A stretch of 36,377 nt of DNA, taken from positions 1 to 36,377 of the forward strand of contig JAFLVP010000017.1 in assembly GCA_022508265.1 (NCBI GenBank), written 5' to 3'. This stretch comes from Clostridiales bacterium (GTDB taxonomy: Bacteria; Bacillota; Clostridia; Christensenellales; Borkfalkiaceae). The notes under the pieces were generated by a model. The model was not told the origin of the DNA. It did no database searches and was given only the letters and a program-made list of their open reading frames with translations. Below, in pieces: positions 1-8,628 of the stretch; the stretch's first letter is position 1, and every line of letters starts with the position of its first letter. The translations under genes and the position numbers were made by a program.

Positions 1-61
1 GATTTGAACCGGGGAGTCAGGGTTTTGCAGACCCTTGCCTTACCACTTGGCTATGACGCCC
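1..61 (-). tRNA. tRNA-Cys (GCA), 3' end cut by window edge
   Basis: Read on the minus strand, this is a cloverleaf missing the 3' acceptor strand and CCA. The anticodon stem AGGGT/ACCCT encloses the loop CTGCAAA, which gives anticodon GCA (Cys). The 5' acceptor strand is GGGCGTC. It is the third and last visible gene of a leftward operon after tRNA-Val and tRNA-Gly. Confidence 0.93.
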
Positions 62-90
62 TATAAAAAAACAGCGCGGTACTGAATGAT

Positions 91-165
91 TGGAGCGGGA
101 GACGAGATTCGAACCCGCGACATTCACCTTGGCAAGGTGACGCTCTACCACTGAGCCACTCCCGC
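91..165 (-). tRNA. tRNA-Gly (GCC)
   Basis: A complete 75-nt cloverleaf with encoded CCA. The acceptor stem GCGGGAG/CTCCCGC is followed by discriminator U, as usual for glycine tRNAs. The anticodon loop TTGCCAA gives anticodon GCC. It lies between tRNA-Val and tRNA-Cys and is probably co-transcribed from the promoter right of tRNA-Val. Confidence 0.96.
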
Positions 166-186
166 ATATATCGCCGCACTATTTTT

Positions 187-262
187 TGGTGGGAGCTACA
201 GGGCTCGAACCTGTGACCCACTGCTTGTAGGGCAGTTGCTCTCCCAACTGAGCTAAGCTCCC
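187..262 (-). tRNA. tRNA-Val (UAC) with C33 in the anticodon loop
   Basis: A complete 76-nt cloverleaf with encoded CCA, acceptor stem GGGAGCT/AGCTCCC and discriminator A. The anticodon stem ACTGC/GCAGT encloses the loop CCTACAA, so the anticodon is UAC (Val). Position 33, normally U in elongator tRNAs, reads C. All stems pair, so the gene does not look degenerate. First gene of the leftward tRNA operon. Confidence 0.92.
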
Positions 263-274
263 AAACGCTTATTT

Positions 275-303
275 AATATAACAAATAACCGATTAAAAAT
301 CAA
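275..303 (-). promoter_or_regulatory. Promoter of the Val-Gly-Cys tRNA operon
   Basis: On the minus strand TTGATT (298-303) is followed by a 17-bp spacer and TATATT (275-280). The hexamers and spacing fit the housekeeping sigma-A promoter. The tRNA-Val 5' end lies 12 bp downstream of the -10 box. Confidence 0.65.
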
Positions 304-507
304 GCGTTTTTGTATAATTTTTTAATTTTTTTGCTCAATGTTTTATAAAAAACTTTTAACCACAATATATTGTATGCCTTTCTGCTGTGATATACACAAT
401 CCGCAAAAATAATTTTGTTTTGTTAAGATTTTGGCATTTGAAAGTATAAATTTTTTAATATGCGTCAACAATTTTTGTGTAATCCGAAGATTTTATTGAG
501 GTTTATT

Positions 508-1041
508 ATGAAAAAGATTTGTTTAGGTTTTTTTACGGTTTTGATTTTGATTTTTGCTGTTGTCTTTGTAATGCTGACTCCGCAAGAGGTTTCTCAAGAT
601 AAAAACGACTATCTCCGCATCCACGTGCGGGCGAATTCCAACAGCGCAGTAGATCAGGATATAAAATATAAGGTTAAGGACGAGGTTGTAAAATTTATAA
701 CTCCCTATGCCGCGCAGTGCGTGGACAAGGATACGGCAAAAAGCATTATCGGAGGCATACTTAAAGATATTGAAAAGGTGTGCGACAGAGTTTTAAGTGA
801 AAACGGTTTTACATACACCTCTCGGGCGAGCGTCCGCGACGAGGAATTTCCCACGAGAGTCTACGGCGATTTGACCCTTGAACACGGTGTTTACGATGCG
901 CTTATTATCGAACTCGGCGAGGGCGTAGGCGACAACTGGTGGTGTGTTATCTATCCTCCCCTCTGTTTCACTTCCCCCACTACGGACATCAAATACCGCT
1001 CATTGATTTACGATATAATTCATAACTTTTTCGGAAAATAA
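508..1041 (+). CDS. spoIIR: Stage II sporulation protein R
   Basis: A 177-residue secreted signalling protein. In the family, SpoIIR is made in the forespore under sigma-F and triggers processing of pro-sigma-E in the mother cell by the SpoIIGA protease. The N-terminal hydrophobic segment (about residues 4-24) is a signal peptide or anchor. The conserved block LRIHVRANSNS is followed by FPTRVYGDLTLEHGVYDAL and a GDNWWCVIYPPLCF stretch, all SpoIIR hallmarks. I chose the ATG at 508, preceded by a TGAGGT ribosome site, over an ATG 48 bp upstream that adds a non-homologous leader. It stands alone, followed by a terminator. Confidence 0.93.
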   Translation: MKKICLGFFTVLILIFAVVFVMLTPQEVSQDKNDYLRIHVRANSNSAVDQDIKYKVKDEVVKFITPYAAQCVDKDTAKSIIGGILKDIEKVCDRVLSENGFTYTSRASVRDEEFPTRVYGDLTLEHGVYDALIIELGEGVGDNWWCVIYPPLCFTSPTTDIKYRSLIYDIIHNFFGK

Positions 1042-1043
1042 CA

Positions 1044-1080
1044 CACCGCCGCCCGTCATTGTCGGGTGGCGGTAATTTTT
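1044..1080 (+). terminator. Rho-independent terminator after spoIIR
   Basis: An 11-bp stem (ACCGCCGCCCG with CGGGTGGCGGT, one G-U pair) is closed by a TCATTGT-like loop and followed by AATTTTT. It begins three bases after the spoIIR stop codon. Confidence 0.85.
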
Positions 1081-1421
1081 AAGCAAGCAAGACAAGGCGC
1101 GTGCGTAAACGACGACGGGAGCGTACAAAGACGTACGCGACTGAGGAGTGCGCAAACGCAACGCAGTATTGCAAAGCTTAAAATTTGCCGCGCGAATATT
1201 TTTTTACAACTTATTCATAATAATTGCAAAGGCGGAACGGATATAATCCCGAAAGAGTTTTTTACGGAGCAATCCGGCGAGGACAGCCCTATGAAACGTC
1301 GCGAAAGTGTTTAAGACATTATCGGCAACTGTTTTGGGGTTTTGCCGTCGGGTTGCCCGTAAAACGCCTTGTTTACACATATTTATTTGTCGCTCGCCTG
1401 TTGGCAGAGCAAGGAGGAAAA
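1081..1421. repeat. Gene-free gap with a structured, repeat-like GC-rich block
   Basis: No convincing gene lies between the spoIIR terminator and sleB. Bases 1081-1175 are richer in GC than the surrounding gaps and contain a perfect 6-bp inverted repeat GCGTAC (1121-1126)/GTACGC (1133-1138). Two similar segments flank it: GTGCGTAAACG from 1101 and GTGCGCAAACG from 1149. The block ends in a GCAATAC-type motif (complement strand). This looks like a dispersed intergenic repeat unit, but only one copy is in the window. The rest holds the sleB leader and ribosome site. A short open frame at 1066-1314 has no coding character. Confidence 0.4.
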
Positions 1422-2162
1422 ATGAAAAAAGCACTTAAAATTAGTGCGGCAGCGGTGGCGCTTGCGACCCTATGTACTGCCGGCGCTATATTCAGCATCG
1501 AACGAACCAAAGAAGAAAACTTTGCTTTGACGCCCTGCGTACAGACCGCAGTTTTGAAGCAGGGTGCTACGGGCGGCGAAGTTAAGGAATTGCAACGCCG
1601 TTTAAAGCAATGGGGCTATTACAACGGCGCAGTCGACGGCATTTACGGCAAGCAGACGGTTGAAGCCGTAAAGTACTTCCAGCGCAAAAACGGTCTTACC
1701 GTTGACGGAATTGCGGGCAAGGCGACTTTTGAGGCGCTTGGCATGAACGACTCGGTCAAGGTATTGGACGGCACGGGCTCGTCAAGCTCTTCTTCGAGCT
1801 CTAACTACACGAGTTCGGACTTGTACCTTCTCGCAAAGTGCATCTACGCCGAAGCGAGAGGCGAGAGCTACACCGGTCAGGTTGCGGTAGGCGCAGTTAT
1901 TTTGAACAGAGTTCGCTCCACGAAATTCCCCAACACTATTTCGGGCGTAGTATATCAGACGGGCGCGTTCACAGCTGTTTCCGACGGACAGATTAATCTT
2001 GCACCCGACAAGACTGCGATGAACGCCGCGCAGGACGCACTCAACGGTTGGGATCCCACCTACGGGTGCCTCTACTACTACAACCCCGCGGTTGCGACGA
2101 GCTCGTGGATATTCAGCAGAAAAACGGTAACGACAATCGGCAAACACGTGTTTGCAATATAG
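1422..2162 (+). CDS. sleB: Spore cortex-lytic enzyme SleB
   Basis: A 246-residue germination enzyme. SleB is a lytic transglycosylase stored in the spore that cleaves cortex peptidoglycan containing muramic lactam. A signal peptide covers residues 1-25. A peptidoglycan-binding type 1 domain follows (about 46-107: LKQGATGGEVKELQRRL, DGIYGKQT), then a linker with eight consecutive serines near 119-127, then the hydrolase-2 catalytic domain (about 132-246: KCIYAEARGES, VILNRV). The start at 1422 has a strong AAGGAGG site; an upstream open frame adds 66 unrelated residues. ypeB follows after 11 bp, the usual sleB-ypeB operon, in which YpeB is needed for SleB localisation and stability. Confidence 0.95.
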   Translation: MKKALKISAAAVALATLCTAGAIFSIERTKEENFALTPCVQTAVLKQGATGGEVKELQRRLKQWGYYNGAVDGIYGKQTVEAVKYFQRKNGLTVDGIAGKATFEALGMNDSVKVLDGTGSSSSSSSSNYTSSDLYLLAKCIYAEARGESYTGQVAVGAVILNRVRSTKFPNTISGVVYQTGAFTAVSDGQINLAPDKTAMNAAQDALNGWDPTYGCLYYYNPAVATSSWIFSRKTVTTIGKHVFAI

Positions 2163-2173
2163 GAGGAATTTAA

Positions 2174-4009
2174 ATGAAGAAAGAAATTTCAAGCGGCGCG
2201 GAAAAAGCCGAAAAACTTACGAAAAAGGGGGGCGCAAAGTCCACTTCTACTAAAAAGCCCGTCAAAGATACTGCCGAAAACACGGTAAAAAAGACAAAGA
2301 CCGTTAAAGAACAAAAGCCCGCAAAGAAGGACAAGAGCGTTAAATCAAAGAAAACGGCTAAAAAGAAAAACCACGTAAAAATGAGCGAAAAGTGGGCTAA
2401 AAAGCGAGAGCTCCGCAAGGAAAAGAAGCTTGAAGCGATGAGAATACGCGCGGAAAAGAAACAAAAACGTCTTGAAAAGAAGCTTGAGCACAAGCAGAAG
2501 CGTCTTGAAAGAATTGCGGCAATCAAAGAAGCTCGCGAGGCCCGTATGAGCGATGCGAAGAGAGCAAAAATTCAGGCTCGTCAGGCAAAGCGCGAGGCTT
2601 TACTTGCCGAAAAGAGAGCAAAGCGAGAACACCGCCTTAAAATGCGCGCTCAAAAGCGTGCCGAAAAGAACGACAGACGCCATGCTCCCGGCTTCGGAGG
2701 CTGGCTTGCGGCGGTCATTGCGCTGGGTGTAACTACCCTTGCGCTCGGTACCTTGCTCACCTTCGGTTGGATAAATATGAACGGTATGCAGTCGGATATG
2801 GCCAACGTATACACGGGTTCACTGTACGAGCTCAACTCGGTCGTAGATAACCTTGACACCAACCTTGCAAAGGCGAGAGTTTCCACCTCCGGCAGCGAAC
2901 AGGTCAAGATTCTCTCCGATATTGCTATCCAGAGCGAGATTGCCGAGACAATTCTCGAACGCATGCCCGTAGATACCCGTCTTACGCAGAATATGACTTC
3001 GTTTGTAAACAAGATGGGCGACAGCGCACAGTCTATGCTCCTCTCCGTTTCACGTGGAAACGAGCTTACCGACAGCCAGATTGCTACGATAGAGCATATG
3101 TATAACACCAATTTGCAGCTTAAAGAGATTATAAACGAGCTCACGGCAAATGCCGACTCGCAGGATATGCTCAAGGCTATGCGCGGCAAGACGGACAACC
3201 TCCTCTACTCCACTTTCGACGATATCGAAAACACTACGATTGAAACACCCAAGGAAATTCACGACGGTCCCTTTGCCGAAAACATCGACAAGGTAAACGC
3301 AAAAGCCTTGGAGGGACTTGAAGAAATTTCGGCTCCCCGTGCAGAGGAGCTTGCAAAGGAGTATTTCGCGGACTACGGCGTTAAAGACGCCAAGTGCACG
3401 GGCGAAACGCTTGCCGAACAGCTTTCTTTGTACAACGTTTCACTCAAAACCAAGGACGGCGAGATGTTCGCACAGCTTTCAAAGCAGGGCGGAAAGGTAG
3501 TTGAATTCAACAGCTATAAGGATTGCTCGGACAAGAATTTCTCGGTTGAAAGATGCATTGACATTGCAGAGGACTTCTTGACAAGCCTCGGAATCGAGGG
3601 TATGAAGGCAGTCTGGACGAGCGAAAACGGCACGACTTGCAATCTGAACTTTGCCTATGTTCAGGACGGCGTAGTTATCTACTCTGATATGATTAAGGTA
3701 AAGGTCTGCGAGGAACGCGGTATCGTTACGGGTATGGAAGGACTTGCGTACGTTCTCAACCACTCGCAAAGAGAGCTTCCCTCCGCAAGGATAACAAAGG
3801 ACGAGGCAAAGGAAAAGCTCCACGAAGGCTTTGAGGTTGAGTTCTCCCGCCTCTGCGTAATTCCCACCGACGGTGGCGAAGTGCTCGCCTACGAGTTCTG
3901 CGGAACCTACGAGGGCAACGACTATTATATCTATATCGACGCCAAGACGGGCAGCGAAGCAGAAGTGTTCAGAGTAATCGGCACCAAGCAAGGCAGAGCT
4001 TTGATGTAA
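2174..4009 (+). CDS. ypeB: Germination protein YpeB with a lysine-rich N-terminal extension
   Basis: A 611-residue membrane-anchored partner of SleB; typical YpeB proteins are about 450 residues. The excess is residues 1-172, a charged, low-complexity head very rich in Lys, Arg, Glu and Ala with no predicted membrane segment. A single transmembrane helix follows (about 174-196). The exported part matches YpeB, with a helical region (about 205-370) and PepSY-like repeats to the C-terminus. An AGGAGG site precedes the ATG. The head would lie on the cytoplasmic (spore core) side, where it could contact DNA or RNA; that is inference. Codon use in the head is lysine-biased but the reading frame is continuous. 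Confidence 0.92.
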   Translation: MKKEISSGAEKAEKLTKKGGAKSTSTKKPVKDTAENTVKKTKTVKEQKPAKKDKSVKSKKTAKKKNHVKMSEKWAKKRELRKEKKLEAMRIRAEKKQKRLEKKLEHKQKRLERIAAIKEAREARMSDAKRAKIQARQAKREALLAEKRAKREHRLKMRAQKRAEKNDRRHAPGFGGWLAAVIALGVTTLALGTLLTFGWINMNGMQSDMANVYTGSLYELNSVVDNLDTNLAKARVSTSGSEQVKILSDIAIQSEIAETILERMPVDTRLTQNMTSFVNKMGDSAQSMLLSVSRGNELTDSQIATIEHMYNTNLQLKEIINELTANADSQDMLKAMRGKTDNLLYSTFDDIENTTIETPKEIHDGPFAENIDKVNAKALEGLEEISAPRAEELAKEYFADYGVKDAKCTGETLAEQLSLYNVSLKTKDGEMFAQLSKQGGKVVEFNSYKDCSDKNFSVERCIDIAEDFLTSLGIEGMKAVWTSENGTTCNLNFAYVQDGVVIYSDMIKVKVCEERGIVTGMEGLAYVLNHSQRELPSARITKDEAKEKLHEGFEVEFSRLCVIPTDGGEVLAYEFCGTYEGNDYYIYIDAKTGSEAEVFRVIGTKQGRALM

Positions 4010-4039
4010 GACAAAACTTACAACAGTATTACAAAACGC

Positions 4040-4078
4040 ACGGCACGGACTAAAATCCGTGCCGTTTTCCTTTCTTTT
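4040..4078 (+). terminator. Terminator between convergent ypeB and parB
   Basis: A perfect 10-bp stem, ACGGCACGGA (4040-4049) with TCCGTGCCGT (4056-4065), and loop CTAAAA are followed by TTTCCTTTCTTTT. It serves ypeB; an AAAAC run on the other side may also stop parB transcription. Confidence 0.85.
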
Positions 4079-4085
4079 ATTTTTA

Positions 4086-4997
4086 TTATTGTTTTTCGAT
4101 TATATCGAGTATCTCCGCAATTCTGTCCAAATCGTCGCGGGAGTAGTAGTCTATGTAAATTCTGCCTTTCTTTTCGGTACCGATAAGCCCTACTTTGGTG
4201 CGGAACACGTATTTCATTCTCTCAACTAACTGTTTAAGCTCTATAGAGGCAAGCGCTTTCTTTTTCTTTTTGCGCTCTTCGAGGATTTCGGGGGGAATAT
4301 TGTAGGCGCGTACCCTCTTTTCAAGCTCGCGCACGGAATACTGATTTTTGACCGCGTCGCGTGCGAAAGTTATCTGGTCCTCCGACGGCATTGTTACAAC
4401 CGTTCTTGCGTGACCTGCCGAAAGCTTACCTTCCGCCACCATATTCATAACCTCGGGGCAGAGATGTAACAGCCTTAAGGTGTTCGCAACTGCGGGGCGT
4501 GACTTGCCTATTCTCTCGGCAAGCTCGTCTTGTGTCAGCTTGTACTCGTTCATAAGCTGTTTCATAGCCGTTGCCGCCTCTATGGGGTTCAAATCCTCAC
4601 GCTGTAAGTTTTCGATAAGGGAAATTTCCCTTATCTCCCTCTCGTTGTAATTGCGGATAACTACGGGGATAGATTTCTTTCCCGCAATCTTGCAGGCACG
4701 GTAACGCCTCTCGCCCGCAATAATCATATACGTGCCGTTTTGGTTGTCGTTTACGACAATGGGCATTATCACGCCGTGCTCTCTTATGGAGTTGGCAAGC
4801 TCGGTGAGTGCCTGTTCGTCGAAATTCTTTCTCGGCTGATTGGGGTTGGGGTAAATTTTATCGAGTGGCATATCCGAGGCGTTTTTTCTCTCCTCCTCGG
4901 TATAGCCGAACGCACTGCGGTGCTCGAAAGCCTGCTCGAATGCTGCTTCGTTTTCCTCAAAGAGGGCGTCAAGTCCCTTTCCTAATCCTTTATTCAT
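4086..4997 (-). CDS. parB: Chromosome-partitioning protein ParB (Spo0J)
   Basis: A 303-residue CTPase clamp that loads at parS sites near the origin and spreads along DNA. The N-terminal KGLGKGLDALF stretch (residues 3-13) is the ParA-contacting tail. The CTP-binding motif GERRYRA is at 95-101 and ENLQREDLNPIEAA at 129-142. A helix-turn-helix that reads parS is at about 154-177 (LTQDELAERIGKSRPAVANT). A C-terminal dimerisation domain follows. It lies 23 bp downstream of parA in a leftward ftsH-parA-parB unit and converges on ypeB. parS-like sites occur at 5813, 8284 and 8336. Confidence 0.96.
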   Translation of the reverse strand: MNKGLGKGLDALFEENEAAFEQAFEHRSAFGYTEEERKNASDMPLDKIYPNPNQPRKNFDEQALTELANSIREHGVIMPIVVNDNQNGTYMIIAGERRYRACKIAGKKSIPVVIRNYNEREIREISLIENLQREDLNPIEAATAMKQLMNEYKLTQDELAERIGKSRPAVANTLRLLHLCPEVMNMVAEGKLSAGHARTVVTMPSEDQITFARDAVKNQYSVRELEKRVRAYNIPPEILEERKKKKKALASIELKQLVERMKYVFRTKVGLIGTEKKGRIYIDYYSRDDLDRIAEILDIIEKQ

Positions 4998-5020
4998 ACT
5001 TCTCCTCTTTCATCTTTAAG

Positions 5021-5785
5021 TTATTTCTGCTTGGATAAAAACTCTTCCGCCAAAGCCTTGTAAGCCCTCGCCCCCGCACATTTGGGGTCGTACAGCAAAA
5101 TGGGCATGCCGTGGCTGGGTGCTTCGGCAAGCCTCACGTTGCGGGGAATTATAATTTCGTACAGCTTGTTTTTGAAAAACCTCTTTATTTCTGCGGTTAT
5201 CTGCTTGGCAATAAGAGCCCTGCCGTCGTACATGGTTATTACAACCCCCTCCGTCACGAGCTTGGGATTGGAGTGTTGCCTTACCATGGCTATGGTGTTC
5301 ATAAGCTGGCTTATTCCATCCATAGCGTAGTACTCGCTTTGCAGAGGTATCAAAATGGAATCGGACGCCACCCAGGCGTTTATGGTAATCAGTCCGAGCG
5401 ACGGGGGACAATCGATAAATATGTAGTCGTAGTTGTTCCTTATCTTGTCAAGGGCGTTTTTTAAAATCTTTTCCCTGTCCCGCTTGTGCACGAGCTCCAC
5501 TTCCGCCCCCGTCAAGTCTACGTTGGCGGGCAAAATATCCAAAAGTTTTATCTGCGTGGGCAGAATATTGTTTTCGGCGCTGTCGTCCTCTATTAGAACG
5601 TTATAGACCGATTTTTTCAATGCGCTCTTGGAAAATCCGAACCCCGTCGTTGCGTTGCCCTGCGAATCGACGTCCACAAGCAGTACCCTCTTGCCGAGGT
5701 CGGCGCAATATGCCGCAAGGTTTACGGCCGTGGTTGTTTTACCCACGCCGCCCTTTTTGTTTGCCAATGAAATTATTTTTCCCAT
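5021..5785 (-). CDS. parA: Chromosome-partitioning ATPase ParA (Soj)
   Basis: A 254-residue deviant-Walker ATPase of the ParA/MinD family. The Walker A motif KGGVGKTTT starts at residue 11, with the signature lysine. DVDSQGNATTGFG (about 39-51) is the A' motif, and FIDCPPSLG is Walker B. It works with ParB to segregate origins and, in Bacillus, controls DnaA. It is a compact chromosomal Soj without the N-terminal helix-turn-helix of plasmid ParA proteins. A parS-like site lies in the 44-bp gap between ftsH and this gene. Confidence 0.96.
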   Translation of the reverse strand: MGKIISLANKKGGVGKTTTAVNLAAYCADLGKRVLLVDVDSQGNATTGFGFSKSALKKSVYNVLIEDDSAENNILPTQIKLLDILPANVDLTGAEVELVHKRDREKILKNALDKIRNNYDYIFIDCPPSLGLITINAWVASDSILIPLQSEYYAMDGISQLMNTIAMVRQHSNPKLVTEGVVITMYDGRALIAKQITAEIKRFFKNKLYEIIIPRNVRLAEAPSHGMPILLYDPKCAGARAYKALAEEFLSKQK

Positions 5786-5812
5786 ATTTTCTCCTGACGG
5801 AAATTTTGCATT

Positions 5813-5828
5813 TGTTTCCCGTGAAACC
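5813..5828. promoter_or_regulatory. parS-like site in the ftsH-parA gap
   Basis: TGTTTCCCGTGAAACC differs from the Firmicute parS consensus TGTTTCACGTGAAACA at two positions (7 and 16). It lies between ftsH and parA, 28 bp upstream of the parA start, so ParB bound here could also affect parAB expression. Confidence 0.6.
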
Positions 5829-5829
5829 T

Positions 5830-8040
5830 TTACTGTTCGTCGGTGTTATCTTCTTTATTTACGGTATCGTCGTCTTTAACGTCCTTTTTACCGTCTTTTC
5901 TGCTTTCGTACTTATGGAAAGGGTTTTCGGAGGACTTTTCATCCCTCTCGTCCATATGTTTCAGCACTTCCTGATAGGACTTGCCGTCCATAAGCATATC
6001 CACCTCTTCGGTGTAAATGGTTTCGCGTTCTATCAGAACTCTCGCCATATTGTCAAGTGCGGAACGGTGCTCGGTCAGCATTTCAATCGCGCGGGCATGG
6101 GCAGTTTCTATTATGGTATGCATTTCCTCGTCGATTGCCTTTGCCGTTTCGTCGGAATATGCGTTGTGTGTTTCCATATCCTTTCCGAGGAACACCGTCT
6201 GAGAGTTCGAACCGTAAGTCACAAGTCCGAGCTTTTCGCTCATACCCCACTCGGTTACCATACGCTTCGCCATTTCGGTTACGCGTTCCAAATCGTTGGA
6301 CGCTCCCGTGGTTATGTCTTTAATAACGAGCTCCTCCGCAACGCGTCCGCCGAGTGCCATACAGATGAAGTCTGTAATTTTATTTTTAGTCATGTGCGCG
6401 TCGTCGTTGTCGGGACGGGTCATTGTGTAGCCCGCCGCATTGCCGCGGGGAATAATCGAAACTTCCTGCACGGGGTCGCAGTTGGGGCAAAGCTTTGCAA
6501 TAATCGCGTGTCCAGCCTCGTGGTACGCAGTAATACGCTTGTCACTCTCGGTTACAACGCGACTCTTTTTCTGCGGTCCCATTATAACTTTGTTTACGCC
6601 CTCGTAAAGCTCAATATTTCCTATAAACTTTTTGTCCGCACGCGCGGCAAGTATTGCAGCCTCGTTCAAGAGGTTTTCAAGGTCTGCACCAGAAAAACCG
6701 CTCGTAATTCTTGCAAGCGTCTTAAAGTTCACGTCGGGTGCAAGCGGCTTGTTGCGCGAGTGAACTTTGAGTATCTGTTCTCTGCCCTTTACGTCGGGAA
6801 GGTGGACGTAAACTTGTCTGTCGAACCTGCCGGGACGCATAAGCGCGGGGTCGAGAATATCTGCGCGGTTGGTCGCCGCCATTACTATGACGCCCTCGTT
6901 GGACTCGAAGCCGTCCATCTGAACGAGGATTTGGTTGAGGGTCTGCTCCCTCTCGTCGTTTCCGCCGCCGAGACCCGCGCCGCGGTGACGACCGACTGCA
7001 TCTATTTCGTCTATGAATATAATGCAGGGCTGGTTACGTTTTGCCATTTCAAATAAATCGCGTACGCGCGACGCACCCACGCCCACATACATTTCAACGA
7101 AGTCGGAGCCCGAAACCGAGAAGAAAGGCACGCCCGCCTCGCCGGCAACCGCCTTGGCAAACAGCGTCTTACCCGTTCCGGGAGGGCCTACAAGCAGCAC
7201 ACCCTTGGGAATACGCGCACCCAAATCAGCAAATTTTCTGGGCTGGCGCAAGAACTCAACTATCTCGGCAAGCTCAACCTTTTCTTCCTCTGCGCCCGCA
7301 ACATCGGTAAAGCGCACCCTTATATTAGTGGATACGCGCGCCTTGGTTTTGGCAAAGCTCATAGCCTTTCCGCCGCCACCCATAGTCGAGCGGAGTATAA
7401 GGAAGAACACCACGCACATTATTACGAGCATAATGACGGAGAACGCGGTAGACATCCAGCTACCCGCGTTGGGGTTCGCCATATACACTTCTACGCCGTA
7501 AGACGCCCACTCGCCCAAAATATCATTTCCGTCTGCGCTGTACAGCGAAGAGCCGTAGCAATAGTAGCTCTTTACCGGTTTATTACCGCTCTTTGTGTAG
7601 CCTGTGTACTCGTAGGCGCTTATTTCAACCTTGAATATGGGAGCGATTTCATTCCTGTTTTCCGTACCGTCGGAAGTCAGATAAATGAAATAGCGCGTCT
7701 TTCCGTTCTCCACTTTCGCTCCGACACTGTAAACACCGTCTTTGAAGCTTTCAATTACCCAATTTGTAATTGTTTCGGTTCCCTCTTGCTCCCCGTCGGC
7801 GGCATCGTCGCCATCTGTCTCGTCCGGCTCATCTACATCGGGCTCGTCGGGTACGGTTCGGTATTCTTCCTTGACAATGCCGTCGGAACCAAAGAATTGT
7901 GCCACCTCAACGTGTCTTGTAAACTCCGTAATAGAAATTTTCTTCGCCGCGCTTATCGTTTGGGTAAGAATAATCGCAACTACCCCGACGATAAGTACGA
8001 GAACAATTATAAATCCAATAATTTTGCTCTTTTTGCTCAA
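5830..8040 (-). CDS. ftsH: ATP-dependent membrane zinc protease FtsH
   Basis: A 736-residue hexameric AAA+ protease for membrane and regulatory proteins. Transmembrane helix 1 is at about 8-28. The extracytoplasmic domain (29-198) carries an acidic insert at 62-88 that is almost all Asp, Glu and Pro. Helix 2 is at 199-217. The AAA module has Walker A GPPGTGKT (285-292), Walker B IIFIDEID (340-347) and the second region of homology at about 391-408. The zinc site HEAGH is at 507-511. The C-terminal tail is charged. The start is TTG at 8040, chosen for its AAGGAG site seven bases upstream. It heads the ftsH-parA-parB unit; ftsH beside parAB at the origin is not the Bacillus arrangement. Confidence 0.97.
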   Translation of the reverse strand: MSKKSKIIGFIIVLVLIVGVVAIILTQTISAAKKISITEFTRHVEVAQFFGSDGIVKEEYRTVPDEPDVDEPDETDGDDAADGEQEGTETITNWVIESFKDGVYSVGAKVENGKTRYFIYLTSDGTENRNEIAPIFKVEISAYEYTGYTKSGNKPVKSYYCYGSSLYSADGNDILGEWASYGVEVYMANPNAGSWMSTAFSVIMLVIMCVVFFLILRSTMGGGGKAMSFAKTKARVSTNIRVRFTDVAGAEEEKVELAEIVEFLRQPRKFADLGARIPKGVLLVGPPGTGKTLFAKAVAGEAGVPFFSVSGSDFVEMYVGVGASRVRDLFEMAKRNQPCIIFIDEIDAVGRHRGAGLGGGNDEREQTLNQILVQMDGFESNEGVIVMAATNRADILDPALMRPGRFDRQVYVHLPDVKGREQILKVHSRNKPLAPDVNFKTLARITSGFSGADLENLLNEAAILAARADKKFIGNIELYEGVNKVIMGPQKKSRVVTESDKRITAYHEAGHAIIAKLCPNCDPVQEVSIIPRGNAAGYTMTRPDNDDAHMTKNKITDFICMALGGRVAEELVIKDITTGASNDLERVTEMAKRMVTEWGMSEKLGLVTYGSNSQTVFLGKDMETHNAYSDETAKAIDEEMHTIIETAHARAIEMLTEHRSALDNMARVLIERETIYTEEVDMLMDGKSYQEVLKHMDERDEKSSENPFHKYESRKDGKKDVKDDDTVNKEDNTDEQ

Positions 8041-8113
8041 AATAAAACTCCTTTATGTAATATACGGTCGCGCGCGCATAATGCGCACTATACTATTTTA
8101 TGTACCATAGATG

Positions 8114-8142
8114 ATTTTAGCATACCGAAAAAATTTTTACAA
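8114..8142 (-). promoter_or_regulatory. Promoter of ftsH
   Basis: On the minus strand TTGTAA (8137-8142), a 17-bp spacer and TAAAAT (8114-8119) form a fair sigma-A promoter about 75 bp upstream of the ftsH start. Confidence 0.55.
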
Positions 8143-8283
8143 GCGTTTGCGTTCGGAATTTAAAAGAAATCACCCAAATTTTACTGTTTTTTCACTTGCT
8201 ATCCTTTTCATTAAAATTGACAAATTTATGAAAAATTGGCATAAAAAGGCTTTGCGCCCTACCAGATTTTCCCATTTTTTTAA

Positions 8284-8299
8284 TGTTTAACGTGAAACA
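8284..8299. promoter_or_regulatory. parS site 1 in the origin region
   Basis: TGTTTAACGTGAAACA matches the parS consensus TGTTTCACGTGAAACA at 15 of 16 positions. It lies 37 bp from a second site and about 85 bp from the first perfect DnaA box. Confidence 0.8.
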
Positions 8300-8335
8300 A
8301 TTTTTTGTTTCAACCAAATTTTTTTGCTTATTTGC

Positions 8336-8351
8336 TGTTCCACGTGAAACG
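8336..8351. promoter_or_regulatory. parS site 2 in the origin region
   Basis: TGTTCCACGTGAAACG carries the full CACGTG core and matches the consensus TGTTNCACGTGAAACA except for the last base. Confidence 0.82.
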
Positions 8352-8382
8352 TAAAGCGCGATTTTGGTGGCTTTGCGACCAT

Positions 8383-8628
8383 TGTGGATAAATTTTTCTG
8401 TTTTTTACCCGCATTTTTGCTGTTTTTCACAGGCGGACTGTTGATAATTTTCGGGGATTATCCTTTCTTTCTTAAAAAATGACCCTATTATAACTAATTT
8501 GTGTTATTTTTGTGGATAAAATGCAGTAAACAAGTTATTTTTACCCCGTTTTTCCGCTGTGAATTGCCTTTTTGCAGCTGTTGAGAAATTGTTAATTGTT
8601 TGTTTATAACTTAAAAAAGTGTGGATAA
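8383..8628 (-). promoter_or_regulatory. DnaA-box cluster
   Basis: TGTGGATAA on the plus strand, the complement of the DnaA box TTATCCACA, occurs exactly at 8383, 8511 and 8620. One-mismatch relatives are at 8439 (TGTTGATAA) and 8601 (TGTTTATAA). All share one orientation, as expected for cooperative DnaA assembly. Confidence 0.8.

Noticed and set aside
1224-1421. Upstream extension of sleB
   Set aside because: The extra 66 residues are not SleB-like and precede a perfect ribosome site and signal peptide at 1422.
3046-3061. parS-like CGTTTCACGTGGAAAC inside ypeB
   Set aside because: It keeps the CACGTG core but has four mismatches to the consensus and is explained by the coding sequence.
5620-7056. 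478-codon plus-strand open frame
   Set aside because: It lies opposite parA and ftsH, whose protein motifs are unmistakable. Its own translation has no family features and is a mirror of codon use in ftsH.
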